Origin: Fragilariopsis cylindrus CCMP1102 | Taxonomy: Eukaryota; Bacillariophyta; Bacillariophyceae; Bacillariales; Bacillariaceae | Reading direction: 5' to 3' | DNA length: 51,847 nucleotides | NCBI GenBank assembly: GCA_900095095.1 | Contig: FMBT01000559.1 | Coordinates: 1 to 51,847, forward strand | In this document: one piece after another, positions 1-11,058 of the stretch | How the letters are laid out: every line of letters starts with the position of its first letter | How positions within the stretch are numbered: position 1 is the stretch's first letter | Notes under the pieces: generated by a model | Seen by the model: the letters and a program-made list of their open reading frames with translations, nothing else | The model's database searches: none | Told to the model about the DNA's origin: nothing | Made by a program: the position numbers and the translations under genes

Positions 1-10
1 TATGACTTAC

Positions 11-1159
11 CGTCCATTAGTTGGTTCATTTATAGGTAACAGAATCGCTTCACTGTCACTGGCTAAAACAACAGAATTTAATCCAGAGTCTACAGTTCCA
101 ACATCTTCTGATGTAAATTCAGCAAATTCATGAAATCCTGTAAATTTTTGGATATGTGAGTATACCTCCTGTAAATTGGGTACATTCCCAACGGCATGGT
201 CGATTTTATATAACCCAAAACCATCATCATTATTATCATCATCCTCTTTCCTACTTTGATCAATTATTGGTGCTAAATGAGGTAGAAATGGTTGTGATGC
301 ATCATCATTATAAGTATGATTTTCATTCGATGTGATGAAACTCACGTATCTCAACACAACGTCACCGTACAATTCAACTTCTGAGATGTACATCCGTCTT
401 CTTCCTTTGATTTTGATGTTCCGTCATCACCATTGATCGTTCTTGCTTTCATTTGTGCTGAACAAGTGGGAAGAAAGGTTGGTTCCAGTACTGGAATTGC
501 GCCATTGGCCACGGATACCTCGAAGGCTCTTTTGGCATCATGACTTCTATTCCCACCGCTCGAGCTGCTAAGCCATGATTTTGGAAGAAAGTATGAGCAT
601 CTTCTACATTATAATTAGGGAGTGGCATCGGAGCGTCGGCATCCAAATCAGGACTGTTGTCGTCGTCGTCGTTGGCGTTGGCGTCGTCATCGCGATGAGT
701 GGCTCTTGCTCGTGAATAGGGAGCAGTTAATAAGAGTCGAAACTGCTCTCCACTTTGTAATCCATAGGATATGCATTGATCATTCCCCGTGGATTGGCCG
801 GTGATACCCGTGACGGACATCCCCAATGAGATAGCGAATTGATTCGCCATACTACGAGCATCGCCACAATAAAATTCAATATGATGGAAACCGATCGACC
901 CAATCGTTTCCGTTTTTATTCTTTCTTCTAATGATGATAGTTTTGGTTCCCACGCCGTTGTCGAAGTGGTAGTAGCTTCATTCGCTTGTGTACTAGTGGA
1001 CGTCTCGAGATAGGTGGATGTTACTTTTGCCGACGCCGACCACGATAGCGGAAATAACGATACTGAAGAGAAACCCATACTGCCTGGGATGACAAATATG
1101 TTGATAATGCAACAACATAGAAAAAACAGATACGACGTTCTTTTCGTCAACGACATCAT
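11..1159 (-). CDS. HPD: 4-hydroxyphenylpyruvate dioxygenase (HPPD), 5' part, with two frameshifts
   Basis: HPPD converts 4-hydroxyphenylpyruvate to homogentisate, the head-group precursor of tocopherol and plastoquinone. The reading starts at ATG 1159 with a hydrophobic signal-like N-terminus followed by GSMG/FSS, compatible with diatom plastid targeting. The N-terminal VOC domain (GFHHIEFYCGDA) is followed by the second-domain start VELYGDVVLRYVSF, then IDHAVGNVP, whose His is the first iron ligand in the family, and FTGFHEFAEFT. The protein is conserved throughout but changes frame twice: near 540-545 (after VGIEV, resuming HDAKRAFE) and near 391-398 (resuming YISEVELYG). Each time the sequence is one base short. 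The apparent stop at 7-9 lies inside a GTAAGT donor, so the exon ends at 11 and the C-terminal part, with the other iron ligands, is outside the window. Identity is very likely. Whether the shifts are real mutations or sequence error cannot be decided here. Confidence 0.9.
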
Positions 1160-1775
1160 TATCGTCGTTTTTTCTACAAACGGTATGAATAGAAGTATTC
1201 TTGAGAGATTGACGATACGGTAAACTGAGAACAGAACGGTTGCAGTTATTTATACATATATATAATAGTACAGTAAAATAGGAATTGCGATACGGTAAGT
1301 TGTGAACTGAAAGTACTGTTGTTGTAGTTTTAAAGTTTGTTACATCATGCAGCAGAGATAAAAAAATATAAAAAAATAAAGAAGAAATCACGATATCGTC
1401 ATCGTCAACGCGTCATCATCGGAGTATGTAGTTCATTTCCCATGATGAAATCTTCGTCTGAGAGGAGTTTAGAGGAACTGTTGAATTTCTCAAACGTGCT
1501 TAAATTCTGGCAACGACAACCCTTCTATTATTTCGATCTCCATTCTGAATTCTGTTTGGTGATGCAGATATTCCTTCTCCCCCCTCTTGTTTGTTAATGT
1601 ACTAATAATACCGCGTACTAGCAGGAGTAGATTTCTTTCACAACGGTTGAATATCTTTCGCTCCATCATGCAGGGGTCCATATCCATTCTCCATTATAGG
1701 CTCCATTACAGATTACAGTTCGACAAGAGTTCGTGGTACTGTAAGAAGAAACAGAAACAAAAAAAGCAGGATAGA
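1160..1775. other. intergenic, divergent promoter region
   Basis: This gap lies between the divergently transcribed HPPD and DGDG synthase genes. It is AT-rich, with short A-runs near 1360-1385. No conserved coding frame was seen; the short ORFs here are low-complexity or shadows. It is expected to hold both promoters, but no specific element could be identified. Confidence 0.4.
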
Positions 1776-4700
1776 ATGAGTGATCCTTGTGGCATAGTCG
1801 AGACGATTCAGAACAACATAATATCGGCAACAGCGGCGGCATCAGCAGCAGCGGCGGCATCATCAACGTGTTCATCAACATCAACACCAACACCAATAAC
1901 AGATACAGATACAGATGCGGTAACAATCACAAACGACGAGGAGCAAGAAGGAAAAGAGGATGATAACAAATGTAATAAGAATGATAAAGGCGAGAACGAT
2001 GATAACAATGATAACAATGATGACGATAGAACTAACGACAAAAAAGAAGAAGAAAAGAAGAAAATAAAAACAAGGATGAGGACCAGTCTTCTGAAGAGGA
2101 AAAGGATAAGAAAGATGAAGATGAAAAAGATGACAGCAATAACAATAATAATGAGGAGGAGGAGGAGGAGGAGAGTGACGAGAAGGAGTTATTATTATTA
2201 TCATCATCGAAAATGGCAGCAGTATCCGACTTAAGTGATTTAAGTAGAAAAATTTGTATAGTAACCACGGCAGGTTTACCATGGAGGACAGGAACTGCCG
2301 TGAATCCATTAGCACGAGCATTATATTTAACTCGTGGTCGACCGAAACATCATATTACACTGCTGATACCTTGGTTGGAAAATAGTGAGGAACAAAGTAA
2401 GGTATACGGATCGTCGAATGTCTTTTCTTCACCAGAAGAACAAAAGGTATGGATTCAAACATATGCTAGAGAACGTATCCTCAATAACACCAACAACGAT
2501 GAGAATGAAAATGAAAATGAAAACAAAAATGAAAATAAAATCAACGACGAAAATGAAAATGATGAAGTGGACAATCTTCAAATAAGTTTTTATCCTGCTA
2601 AATATCACAATTCATTTGGATCAATTTTTGCTACAGTTGATATATGTACATTAATACCAAAAAATGAGGCTGATATTGCAATTTTAGAAGAACCAGAACA
2701 CTTGACGTGGTTTCGGTCATTGCCCATCAGCAGTACAGAGGGTATTAGTCGTAGTAGTAGTAGTAATAGTGATGGTAGTAAGAATAAGAATTCCAGTAGT
2801 AGTAGTAGTGACAGCAGCGTTGGTGATGGTAGCGATAATAATGAAACGGAAATAGGAACAGAAACAGAAACGACGACCCTTGCTACGAAGATTATGGAAA
2901 GTAATGATTCATCTTGCGCTTCTTTGTTGAACATTACTAATTACGACGAATACGACGATAACAACGAAAAAGAATCCGACACCGAAACGAAGACCCTTGC
3001 TATGACGATTATGGATAGTAATGATTCGTCTTGTGCTTCCCTGTTGAAAACTGCTTATGATGACGACGTAGTAGTTAACAACGAAAAAGAAACAGAAAAG
3101 GAGTTACAAAAAGAGGCCATGATTGGATGGACCGCAAAATTTTCATACGTGGTCGGCATATTACATACGAACTACTCGGCTTATATGAAACAATACGGAT
3201 TAGGTACCTCCATCGTTACCGCGTCTGCTCTTCAGGCATTGTCGTCGGTATGCGTCAAGGCATACACACATCGATTGATTCGACTAAGTGCTACACTTCC
3301 AGAATTGGACGCATCCAAAGAAGTTACATGTAATGTACACGGTGTACGGTCTGAATTTTTTGTTAAGGACGATGACAGTGGTAGTGGAGTGGCAGCAATA
3401 GTGATAGATGATGACGAGAAACAAAAGCAAGACTCAGGTATGACCTCATCATCGTCAAACGATCAGGACCAAGCTAGTTTCCATAAAAATGTTTCCGCTG
3501 AAGTAGCCGATGATGACATAGATGGGGATGATTTGTTCGTACTGGAACAACCAATTTACTTTATTGGAAAAGTAATATGGGCAAAAGGATTTGATAAGCT
3601 ACTGGAAATTGAAGACTTGTATCGAAAGGAAAATGGCGAATATTTTCCCATTACTATTTATGGTGACGGACCTGACTTTGATGCGATCTCTCGAGCATTT
3701 CTGGGACGTGGTGGTCTTGCACGAGTGTTATCAAGTGACTCAGTAAAGAATATTGGAACAGATAGTGGAAACCAATCTCCGAAGAGTGAAAGGTCAAAGT
3801 CCCCGGTCCCTCCTAGCGACCAGACGGCGAACTTGTTGTTTAGTCGGGAAGGGAATTTACGTCGACAAATTGAAGACGGAGAAACGATTCCAACTGATTC
3901 TTTAGTTGTGGAAGTGCAAACAGTAGAAACACCTGTTGATTCCGAACTAGGCACTCCTAGTAGTGCCAGGAAGCTTCCAATTCGAGGAGTTATCAAGCAT
4001 TTGAAAGAAACTACTATCGAAACTAAAACGGGTGTAACCAAGGCCATCTCTGCACTTAGCGAACGGATCACTAAACTTGGTTTGCATAGTCTATACAGTG
4101 AACACGAATCCGAAGAAACTACAGATGATGCGATGGCTGGCAATGGTACTAGCGAAGAACGTGAAGGAATCAAATTTAGATTTGATCCTCCCAAAAGCCG
4201 TTATGAACTTCGTCGTGTTCCCGTACCTGCTAGATTTTTAGGCGTTAAGGACCATGCCTTGTTGCGTGATATTCCACAACACAAGATTTTTATCAATTTA
4301 TCCATTACAGAAGTACTCTGTACAACAACAGCTGAGGCACTGGCTATGGGTAAATTTGTTATTATTCCAAATCATCGTACGTGGCATAATATTCATCTTG
4401 TTTATTCTTTCTTCGCACGCATGATATTGTTTTCAATCATTTTGTTTGATCGTGCTCATCATGATTACTGTCTCTAATTACGTGCATCACTTTCTCCTAA
4501 TTCGAATATATATTTACAGCATCCAATACTTTCTTCTTACAGTTCCCGAATTGTCTCGCCTATGAAACTAAATCGGAGTGCGTTGAAAAGATCAAATTTG
4601 CGTTGGAAAACGATCCAGGTAAGAATAAATCGAAGGGAATACATTAATTACTCGATCAATATGACGTTAATCACTCTATCAATACGATCGATCTCGACTC

Positions 4701-4976
4701 TCATTTTTAAATTGCTGTGTTTCCTTCGAATTGTTAGTACCTCTCTCTGCTGAAGATAAATACAAACTCACATGGGAAGGTGCTAATCTACGCCTCTACG
4801 AGGCCTCTGCAATGACAGAGGCCGAGGCGGAGGGTAGGAATAAGAAAACCGGTGTTTATGCTCGCACGCATATGGAAACTATGAGAACCGGTGCCTTTTT
4901 CCATGGCTTATGGCATCGTGGTCATAGACACAAGAAGAAAGATGGAAATACGGAAGCAAAGGAAACAACAGTATGA
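1776..4976 (+). CDS. DGD1: digalactosyldiacylglycerol synthase (DGD-type glycosyltransferase), three exons
   Basis: DGDG synthase adds galactose from UDP-galactose to MGDG to make the thylakoid lipid DGDG, normally at the plastid envelope. Conserved segments in order are LPWRTGTAVNPLARALYLTRG, ADIAILEEPEHLTWFR, VVGILHTNYSAYMKQYG, YFIGKVIWAKGFDKLLEI, ITIYGDGPD and TTAEALAMGKFVIIPNH. Exon 1 ends at 4376 (GTACGT donor). Exon 2 is 4520-4618 and restores PSNTFFLQFPNCLAYET. Exon 3 is 4738-4976 (VPLSAEDKYKLTWEGANLRL). Both introns are GT-AG (143 and 119 bp) and keep frame. Long Ser/Asp/Glu-rich insertions separate the conserved blocks, so the protein exceeds the plant enzymes' usual length. The safe start is ATG 2213. 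An acidic frame starting at ATG 1776 runs into the 2213 frame if one base is missing near 2061-2064 in an A-run, giving a longer acidic N-terminus; that extension is inference. Confidence 0.88.
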
Positions 4977-5141
4977 AAACTTTAGAATGAGGCGAAGGTT
5001 AGTGTGACTACAGAAAGTTTTTAGATATAATTTGTATGTAGATTTTTAGTTCTTTTAAAAAGTACTACTATCATGTCGTAATTAGTCAATCTATGCAAAG
5101 TATATTATTCGTTAACCACTATAATTAAATATGTTCTTGAT
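4977..5141. other. convergent 3' intergenic region
   Basis: Short AT-rich gap between the 3' ends of the DGDG synthase gene (+) and the RING-finger gene (-). It should carry both 3' UTRs. Nothing else was seen. Confidence 0.4.
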
Positions 5142-7413
5142 CTAGTATCCACGAGCTCCTCCTGTAGAAAACAATACTAAATTTTTGACTTTCTTTTTCT
5201 TCTTAACAATAGGTTGGTTTTCTTCAATCTGTGGTTTAGATGTCATGTAGGATCCGCTCGAAGGTTGACTACGAGAGGACCCGAGTGACGGAAATGCCGA
5301 CGACGACGATAATGCAGGGAAAGCTTCAGCAGAAGAAAGTGTAACATGATCGTTTCCCCTTCGAGCAGCTTGAGAAAAGCTGAATGATGAAGTCGGAATT
5401 GACGTCGAAGATGGCTGTGAAGAAGAATTTTCTCGGTTCGAAACGTCATTGATTTCGTTCGCTATATCTACCTCCTGGTTGATCCTACTATTAGCGCTCA
5501 GCAATGCCGGTCCAAAATCTTGTATCGTATCTATAATAGGTTGTAGTTCGGTGGGTTCAGAAACTGCAGATGATAACTGAAAGAATTCATCTTTAGGGTC
5601 GACGGTTTGTGATCGGGCCTTCCGTTCGTTGATTCGCTGTTGTTCTTCTTTCTGGATAGCACGGTCAGCTCGTTTTTCGGTTTGTATCTTCGATTGTCGT
5701 CGTTTTCGTCGCTTGGCAATATCAGCCTTGAATTTCCGCCTCGTCACTTCGGACAACATATGGTTCAAATCGAGTTCGACAAATACAATGTCCGTATATA
5801 GAGGTATATGGTTCAAGAACGGCATGCGTTTTCGACTTTCGGTCGTTAAATGGAAGTTTTCAATTTCTAAAACCCGTCCCTCAATGAAATCTGGAAATGG
5901 TGCCTGAATAGTGCGATTTATTTCTTCTTGGTGTTTTCTTTCATTTTGCTCAATATTATCTTCAACTTTTTCATCGTGTACAGGTGCAGGATGAGACTTT
6001 GAAAAATCCGATAGAAGACATGTCATGTTGAACCCATTTAAAAAAACTAATTGCCCGTTCTCTGCTTGGTAAAAATGTACTGCGTTCAATGTGTCGAGAT
6101 ACATACTTCCCTGATTTTCTTGTGGTGATTTCTTCTTGTCGGACTATTACTATTACCATTAGCATATATCCCTTCGTTCACGTCCCGTCCATAAGAACTA
6201 CATGGAGTTAGTGCTGAATTAATCGATGTATGGGAACCAATTGAATCTCCTCGGTATCTTTGTTGGTGTGTAGCTACGGTAGATGACACAGTCTTTGAGC
6301 CGCCATTGCCATGATTACTTTGGTTTCCGTCGTGTGAAGAGAAATTCGAATGAATACCGCTGTCAACGTCGTTCTGTCCCTCAAATAATAAAGCAGGTGA
6401 TTGTGGTTGGTACATGCCAGTATTGGAGCTGGCAAAGCGTGCAATTAACTGATTTTCTTCCGCCGATTCTTCTTCGCCCTTGTGTAGTTCCTTCAGTACA
6501 ATTTCCATTGCCATACTCAAATATATACTTTCCACTGTACTGTCTCTGTCTCCGACAGCACCAGCCGCAACCTTTATCTCGTGTGTAAGTTCTTCTTGAT
6601 TAGCTTTTAACGAAGCATGGTATAGATCCGGATCGATGTATTTGAATCGTGAGTACTTAGCGTCTGCATCAACCTCAGCTGTCGGTGCAAAATGAGGATT
6701 AGAATGTTGAGGTGCATCAGGTAACGGCAAAAACGGAGCAGAAGACTCCTTTTGACGATGTAATTTGCGCAATCGCAGGGGTTGTTGTAACACAATAGGA
6801 CGGGTAGATTCCATTATGACAGGTCTTAAATCTTCGACGATAAAGGGAATTGCACAACAAGGACATTTCACTGGATGATACGGATTGTCGACAGCATAGG
6901 TTTGTACGTGCCGTAAAATACAGGATAGACAAAAGAATGTCCACATTTACTGATACGTGGACATATAAAGTCGCAAAGGCAAATCGGACAGTCGAATGAT
7001 GATTCCGCGCTCTGTGTCACGCGATGCTGTACAGTACGAACAGACTCCCAACTAACACTTTCGTTGGACCCATGAAACGAATAATTGGTTTCATTCATCT
7101 TAGAAGGTGATCGACGAGTTAAAAGAAACGAATGTTCGGCTGAAGAGTGCAGGTAAAACATGGTTGCATTCGCTTTGCGTCGTGCCGAAGATCGATCTTG
7201 TGCACTTCTTCGGCGGTTACCACTGCCACGATGGGCGTTCCGATGATTATTATTGTTGTTGCTGCTGCTGCTGTTGCTACCGCCGCTGTGCCTACTATTA
7301 GGAACATCCTGACGCGATGCAGCTGGGGTAGAAAAATGAAAGTTCAAGAGTTCATTGGCGACGTGTTGAGTATCTCTATTCTGATGATGTTGTTGTTTCG
7401 AATTGCGACCCAT
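5142..7413 (-). CDS. RNF10-like RING-finger E3 ubiquitin ligase, with two frameshifts
   Basis: Starts at ATG 7413 with a His/Asn/Ser-rich N-terminus. A C3HC4 RING follows: FDCPICLCDF, then ISKCGHSF, then FCLSCILRHVQTY, then VKCPCCAIPF. Downstream is the region typical of RNF10: FYQAENGQLVFLNGFNMTC and RVLEIENFHLTTESRKR. The order and spacing match RNF10, which acts in ribosomal protein ubiquitination in animals; the role here is inferred by family. The gene is split over three frames. The first shift, inside the RING at the A4 run (plus strand) 6931-6934, separates HSF from CLSC. The second, at the T4 run (plus strand) 6115-6118, restores an open frame into MYLDTLNAVHFYQAENG. Both are repaired by one extra base. 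The C-terminus is basic and Ser-rich and ends in GGARGY. Confidence 0.82.
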
Positions 7414-8205
7414 GATGAACGTAAAATTTCAATTACTGAAAGTAGTAGTAGGAATCGAGATCAAAATTTTATGTCGTATCGTTAAAATTGAAAATAAATA
7501 ATGCCGTACAAAACCTGTATCTTAGCTACTGGATCCAAACTTGGGGTTCCAACGATCTCAAACTAGCTAGATTGTCGCTCCTCTCCAACTCCTTTGACCC
7601 TATTGTTCCTGTGCTTTCTTTATAAAATTTGCAACACAAGTAGTGGAGAATGTTTCATTGATGGCAAATACGTTGATTGCTTGGCGTTCAACAATCAGTC
7701 AGAATTTAGTTGTCGACTGAAAATTGAATCTTTATACTGTATTGTCATCTGATCGCGTTGTGTCAGTTTGTTAGTTAGTATATTGAATATAACGTTTGGG
7801 GTGTCCCCGTTTTAAATTTCCCCCTTTATTTGCATCACTACCAGTATATACGGTAGTAAACAAATAATTGCAAAATTCGTATACTAGTACACATACATCA
7901 TCGATAGCTGCCTAGAGATAACTTCCTTGCATGATCCTTCTTTTTTGATGACATATGCAAGTATACCATTAATGGGACTGCACTAAAATTGTGATCTAGC
8001 TAGCTCTATCAAGTGCAATAATTAGTCTACAGTGTTCAATCTAAATTAAGGTAGGGTAAGGTATGCATAATATGTCTCAATCATATGTACATAGAAATGA
8101 GTTTAGATGTGCTTCTGATAAGAAGCATACTGTGTAAACAGAAATTGTCGTTCAATGATATAAAAAATATAGTCTAACCAGAGGGAATGATATGAGTTGG
8201 TCAAT
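7414..8205. other. intergenic region
   Basis: About 800 bp between two minus-strand genes, holding the promoter of the RING gene and the 3' region of the ABC transporter. AT-rich, with no convincing ORF, RNA gene or repeat. Confidence 0.4.
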
Positions 8206-10410
8206 CTACTCTAGATCAGACATTAACGCTACAAATTCTCCGTCCTTATCTTTCTGAAGATCTTCCATTGTTCCTTCCTGGACTAATTTTCCATCATGCA
8301 ATACAAGAATCCGGTCACAATATTCTAGAGTTTTGGCTTTGTGGGTTATTACCAAAAGGCCCCGATTCGAAGACCGGCAGGCCTTCATGGTATCCTTCAG
8401 AGCCGTTTCACCTTCAACGTCCATGGCTGATGTAGGTTCGTCAAGAACCAAAAATACTGGATCGGCTAAGAATGCTCGGGCTAAGCCAATTCGTTGACGT
8501 TGGCCACCACTCAATCGGATGCCATTCCTTCCCACCAGATAATCCAATCCATCGTCTAAAGTAGAAACGAATGTGCAGTTCGCACTTTTCATTGCCGTGA
8601 TAACATCCTCCTCTGACGCATCGGAGCGACTGTATCGTATGTTATCAAGAATTGTCATGTTAAAAAGTGCAGGAGCTTGTGGGACTACCTGAACCAAGTT
8701 AACTCGATCTCTTCGATTGACATCCCTGGTATAACTTAGTGGTTGTGACGTATCATCAGCAGTAGAATTGGGATACAACGAAATTTCACCAGATTGTGGA
8801 CGATACATACCAGCAAGCAATGAAGCAATCGTCGATTTTCCGCTTCCGTTAGCCCCGACAAGGGCCACAACTTCACCTCGTGATAGATTAAATGAAAGGT
8901 CTTTCAATATAACATTCGATGGATCTGCCTTGTATGAAAAAGTCACATTCTCTACAGATATTTTATGGACAAGGTCGGTATCTACAGGACGTCGATCATC
9001 TTCTTTGATCTCTTCTTTTTCTGAATGTATTTGTTGATTTTCATCCTTCGCATCGGCATGAATTAAATTATATAATCGAGCGGCGCATTGCATCCCCTTG
9101 CCATATTCGCCCAAGGCTTTAACGATTCCGGCAGTTCCTAATGCTAGCATAAAGGAGTATGTTCCAAAGCTTGTCAATTGACCAGTTGTCATCTTTTGTG
9201 CTTGAACGGCCCTTCTCCCTGCTAAAAGAATTCCACAGAATGCTGTGCTACTCAAACCAAACATAATCCCCATGGATAGACCTGATGCTAACGATGCTTT
9301 TTGTCCCAATTCGACACAATCATCTTGTATTTGACTATATTTTTCTACCTCGTCAAGTTCACGATTCGATGTTTTGACCATTGCGATATGATTCAAACGT
9401 TCTTCAACAAATGATGCAGACTGAATTGCTGCTTGTTGTTGTTTGGTTACAATCTTTTTTAGGTATTTTCTCGTCATAAACGCAAGCGTTCCTACTACTG
9501 GTGCAACCACTACTGAAAGACCTACCAACTGTGGATTGATGCATAACATATTGTAGGTTCCAAAAATTACGGAACTAGACGACCGTAATAAGTTGGCCAG
9601 TGTATTCGTCACTGTATTAGCGACCGTATCAACATCATCCTTTAAAATAACACCAATAGCGGCCGGTGAAAAAGAAGAAATTGCTGCTGTCGCCGTACGA
9701 TTTTGTTTACTTTTGTCGTGTTTCGTCTTCTTTTTTGTTTTGCTATCAAGATCGTCATCGTTTTTCTCCGCCTCTTTCTTCTTGTCATCATTTACGTCAT
9801 CTTTGGATACTTGCTGAAACCATTCCAATTCACGTTTCGTCAAGAGACTCTCGAAGACTTCCTTTCGAAGCCGGGCAGCGATCGAATCTTGAGATCGATT
9901 CAACAACCACGTCTTTATTTTATGTGGTATGTGTCATAAATGTTGGATGATTTTTTGTCGAGAAAAGAAATGATCATAAATAAATAAATCGAACGATGAG
10001 AATTTCGTTTCAAATATATATAATAATTTTTTCAGAATAGGACTGCACAAAGTACACGAGAAACAAAATATAGACACATGAAAACTTACGCGAATAAAAC
10101 TTGCGGTACCTCCCGCAAGGCTCAACCATAAAATTTGGATAACGAATTGCCGTTCGGTAGTATTGTTACTACAAGTAGTATTAGAAGCGGAGGAGGTAGA
10201 GGATTTCGACGGATCCATTAGAACTCCCATCAGACGAGGAACAGCTTGATTGACTGATGATGATGCAACTAATGCAATTGCACCCACCGACAAAGGAATG
10301 ATTTCCTTCCTCGCTTCGCTCCAGATTTTGTTATTGTTCTCTTTGGCCGCATCATTTTTTTTCTTTGACGATGATTTCTTCTTCTCATCTGCTAGTATCT
10401 TCGGAGCCAT
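8206..10410 (-). CDS. ABCB-type half ABC transporter (one membrane domain + one ATPase), two exons
   Basis: A half-size exporter of the ABCB/TAP type, about 675 residues. Exon 1 is 10410-10090 and codes a Lys-rich N-terminus plus the first membrane segment (IIPLSVGAIALVASSSVNQA). Exon 2 is 9912-8206. The 177-bp GT-AG intron is in phase and joins GGTASFIR to TWLLNRSQDSIAARLRK, matching the family. The ATPase domain is complete: Walker A GANGSGKST near residue 457, signature LSGGQRQR near 573, Walker B FLVLDEPTSAMD near 591, and the switch His in LLVITHKAKT. A Lys/Asp-rich stretch interrupts the membrane domain near residues 130-165. Half transporters like this dimerise in the mitochondrial inner membrane, vacuole or plastid envelope. 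The substrate and membrane cannot be told from sequence; ABCB10/ABCB8-like is the nearest description. Confidence 0.87.
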
Positions 10411-11058
10411 AGTTTATTAATTGCTGATATGTTGATTCCAAAAGTCAATAGTTCTAGATTGTGTTTGCGACACAACATTTAATTTGTGTCATTGAATTGA
10501 GAATAAAGTGATGATTCATTCGCTTATGTCAGTCACGTTGAAATTGCTTTTTCCCGTCCGTCCGTCGCTTTATTATATTAAATTATATTATATTATTATT
10601 ATCTGTAATCTACTATGAAAAACAAGCATATAAGTTACTTTCAACTCTATCATACTACTTGATACTAGTAGAAGTTGTATGAAGTTTAGAAATAATAATA
10701 TCTGCACCCTCGTTTTCCAGTCATTATTGTTCGCGTAATACAGATTAAATATACTATAGTTAGTTTTTTGTTATTGGTCTATCAGAAGTCTCATACGTAC
10801 ATGTAGCCTCATCTTCCTGGACAATGTTGAGACGTCTAAATTCTGCGTTCACTTTTTAGTCGCATTATGAACACAAGTATGGTGGGAAAATATTTGACAA
10901 AATACTTTGCATGGAACATTTCTCTTTCCTAGCCTAGATAATCGATACTGAATGTTCTGGCATGATATCTATAGCAGAAGTAATTTTGTGATTTAGTGTT
11001 TAGGAAGTATTCTATTGCATTTAATAACGTACATATGTGCATCGAAATTCTATCTGTT
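10411..11058. other. intergenic region
   Basis: About 650 bp of AT-rich sequence upstream of the ABC transporter and downstream of the nuclease gene, including a TTATATTA-rich tract near 10570-10600. No gene or RNA was recognised. Confidence 0.4.
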
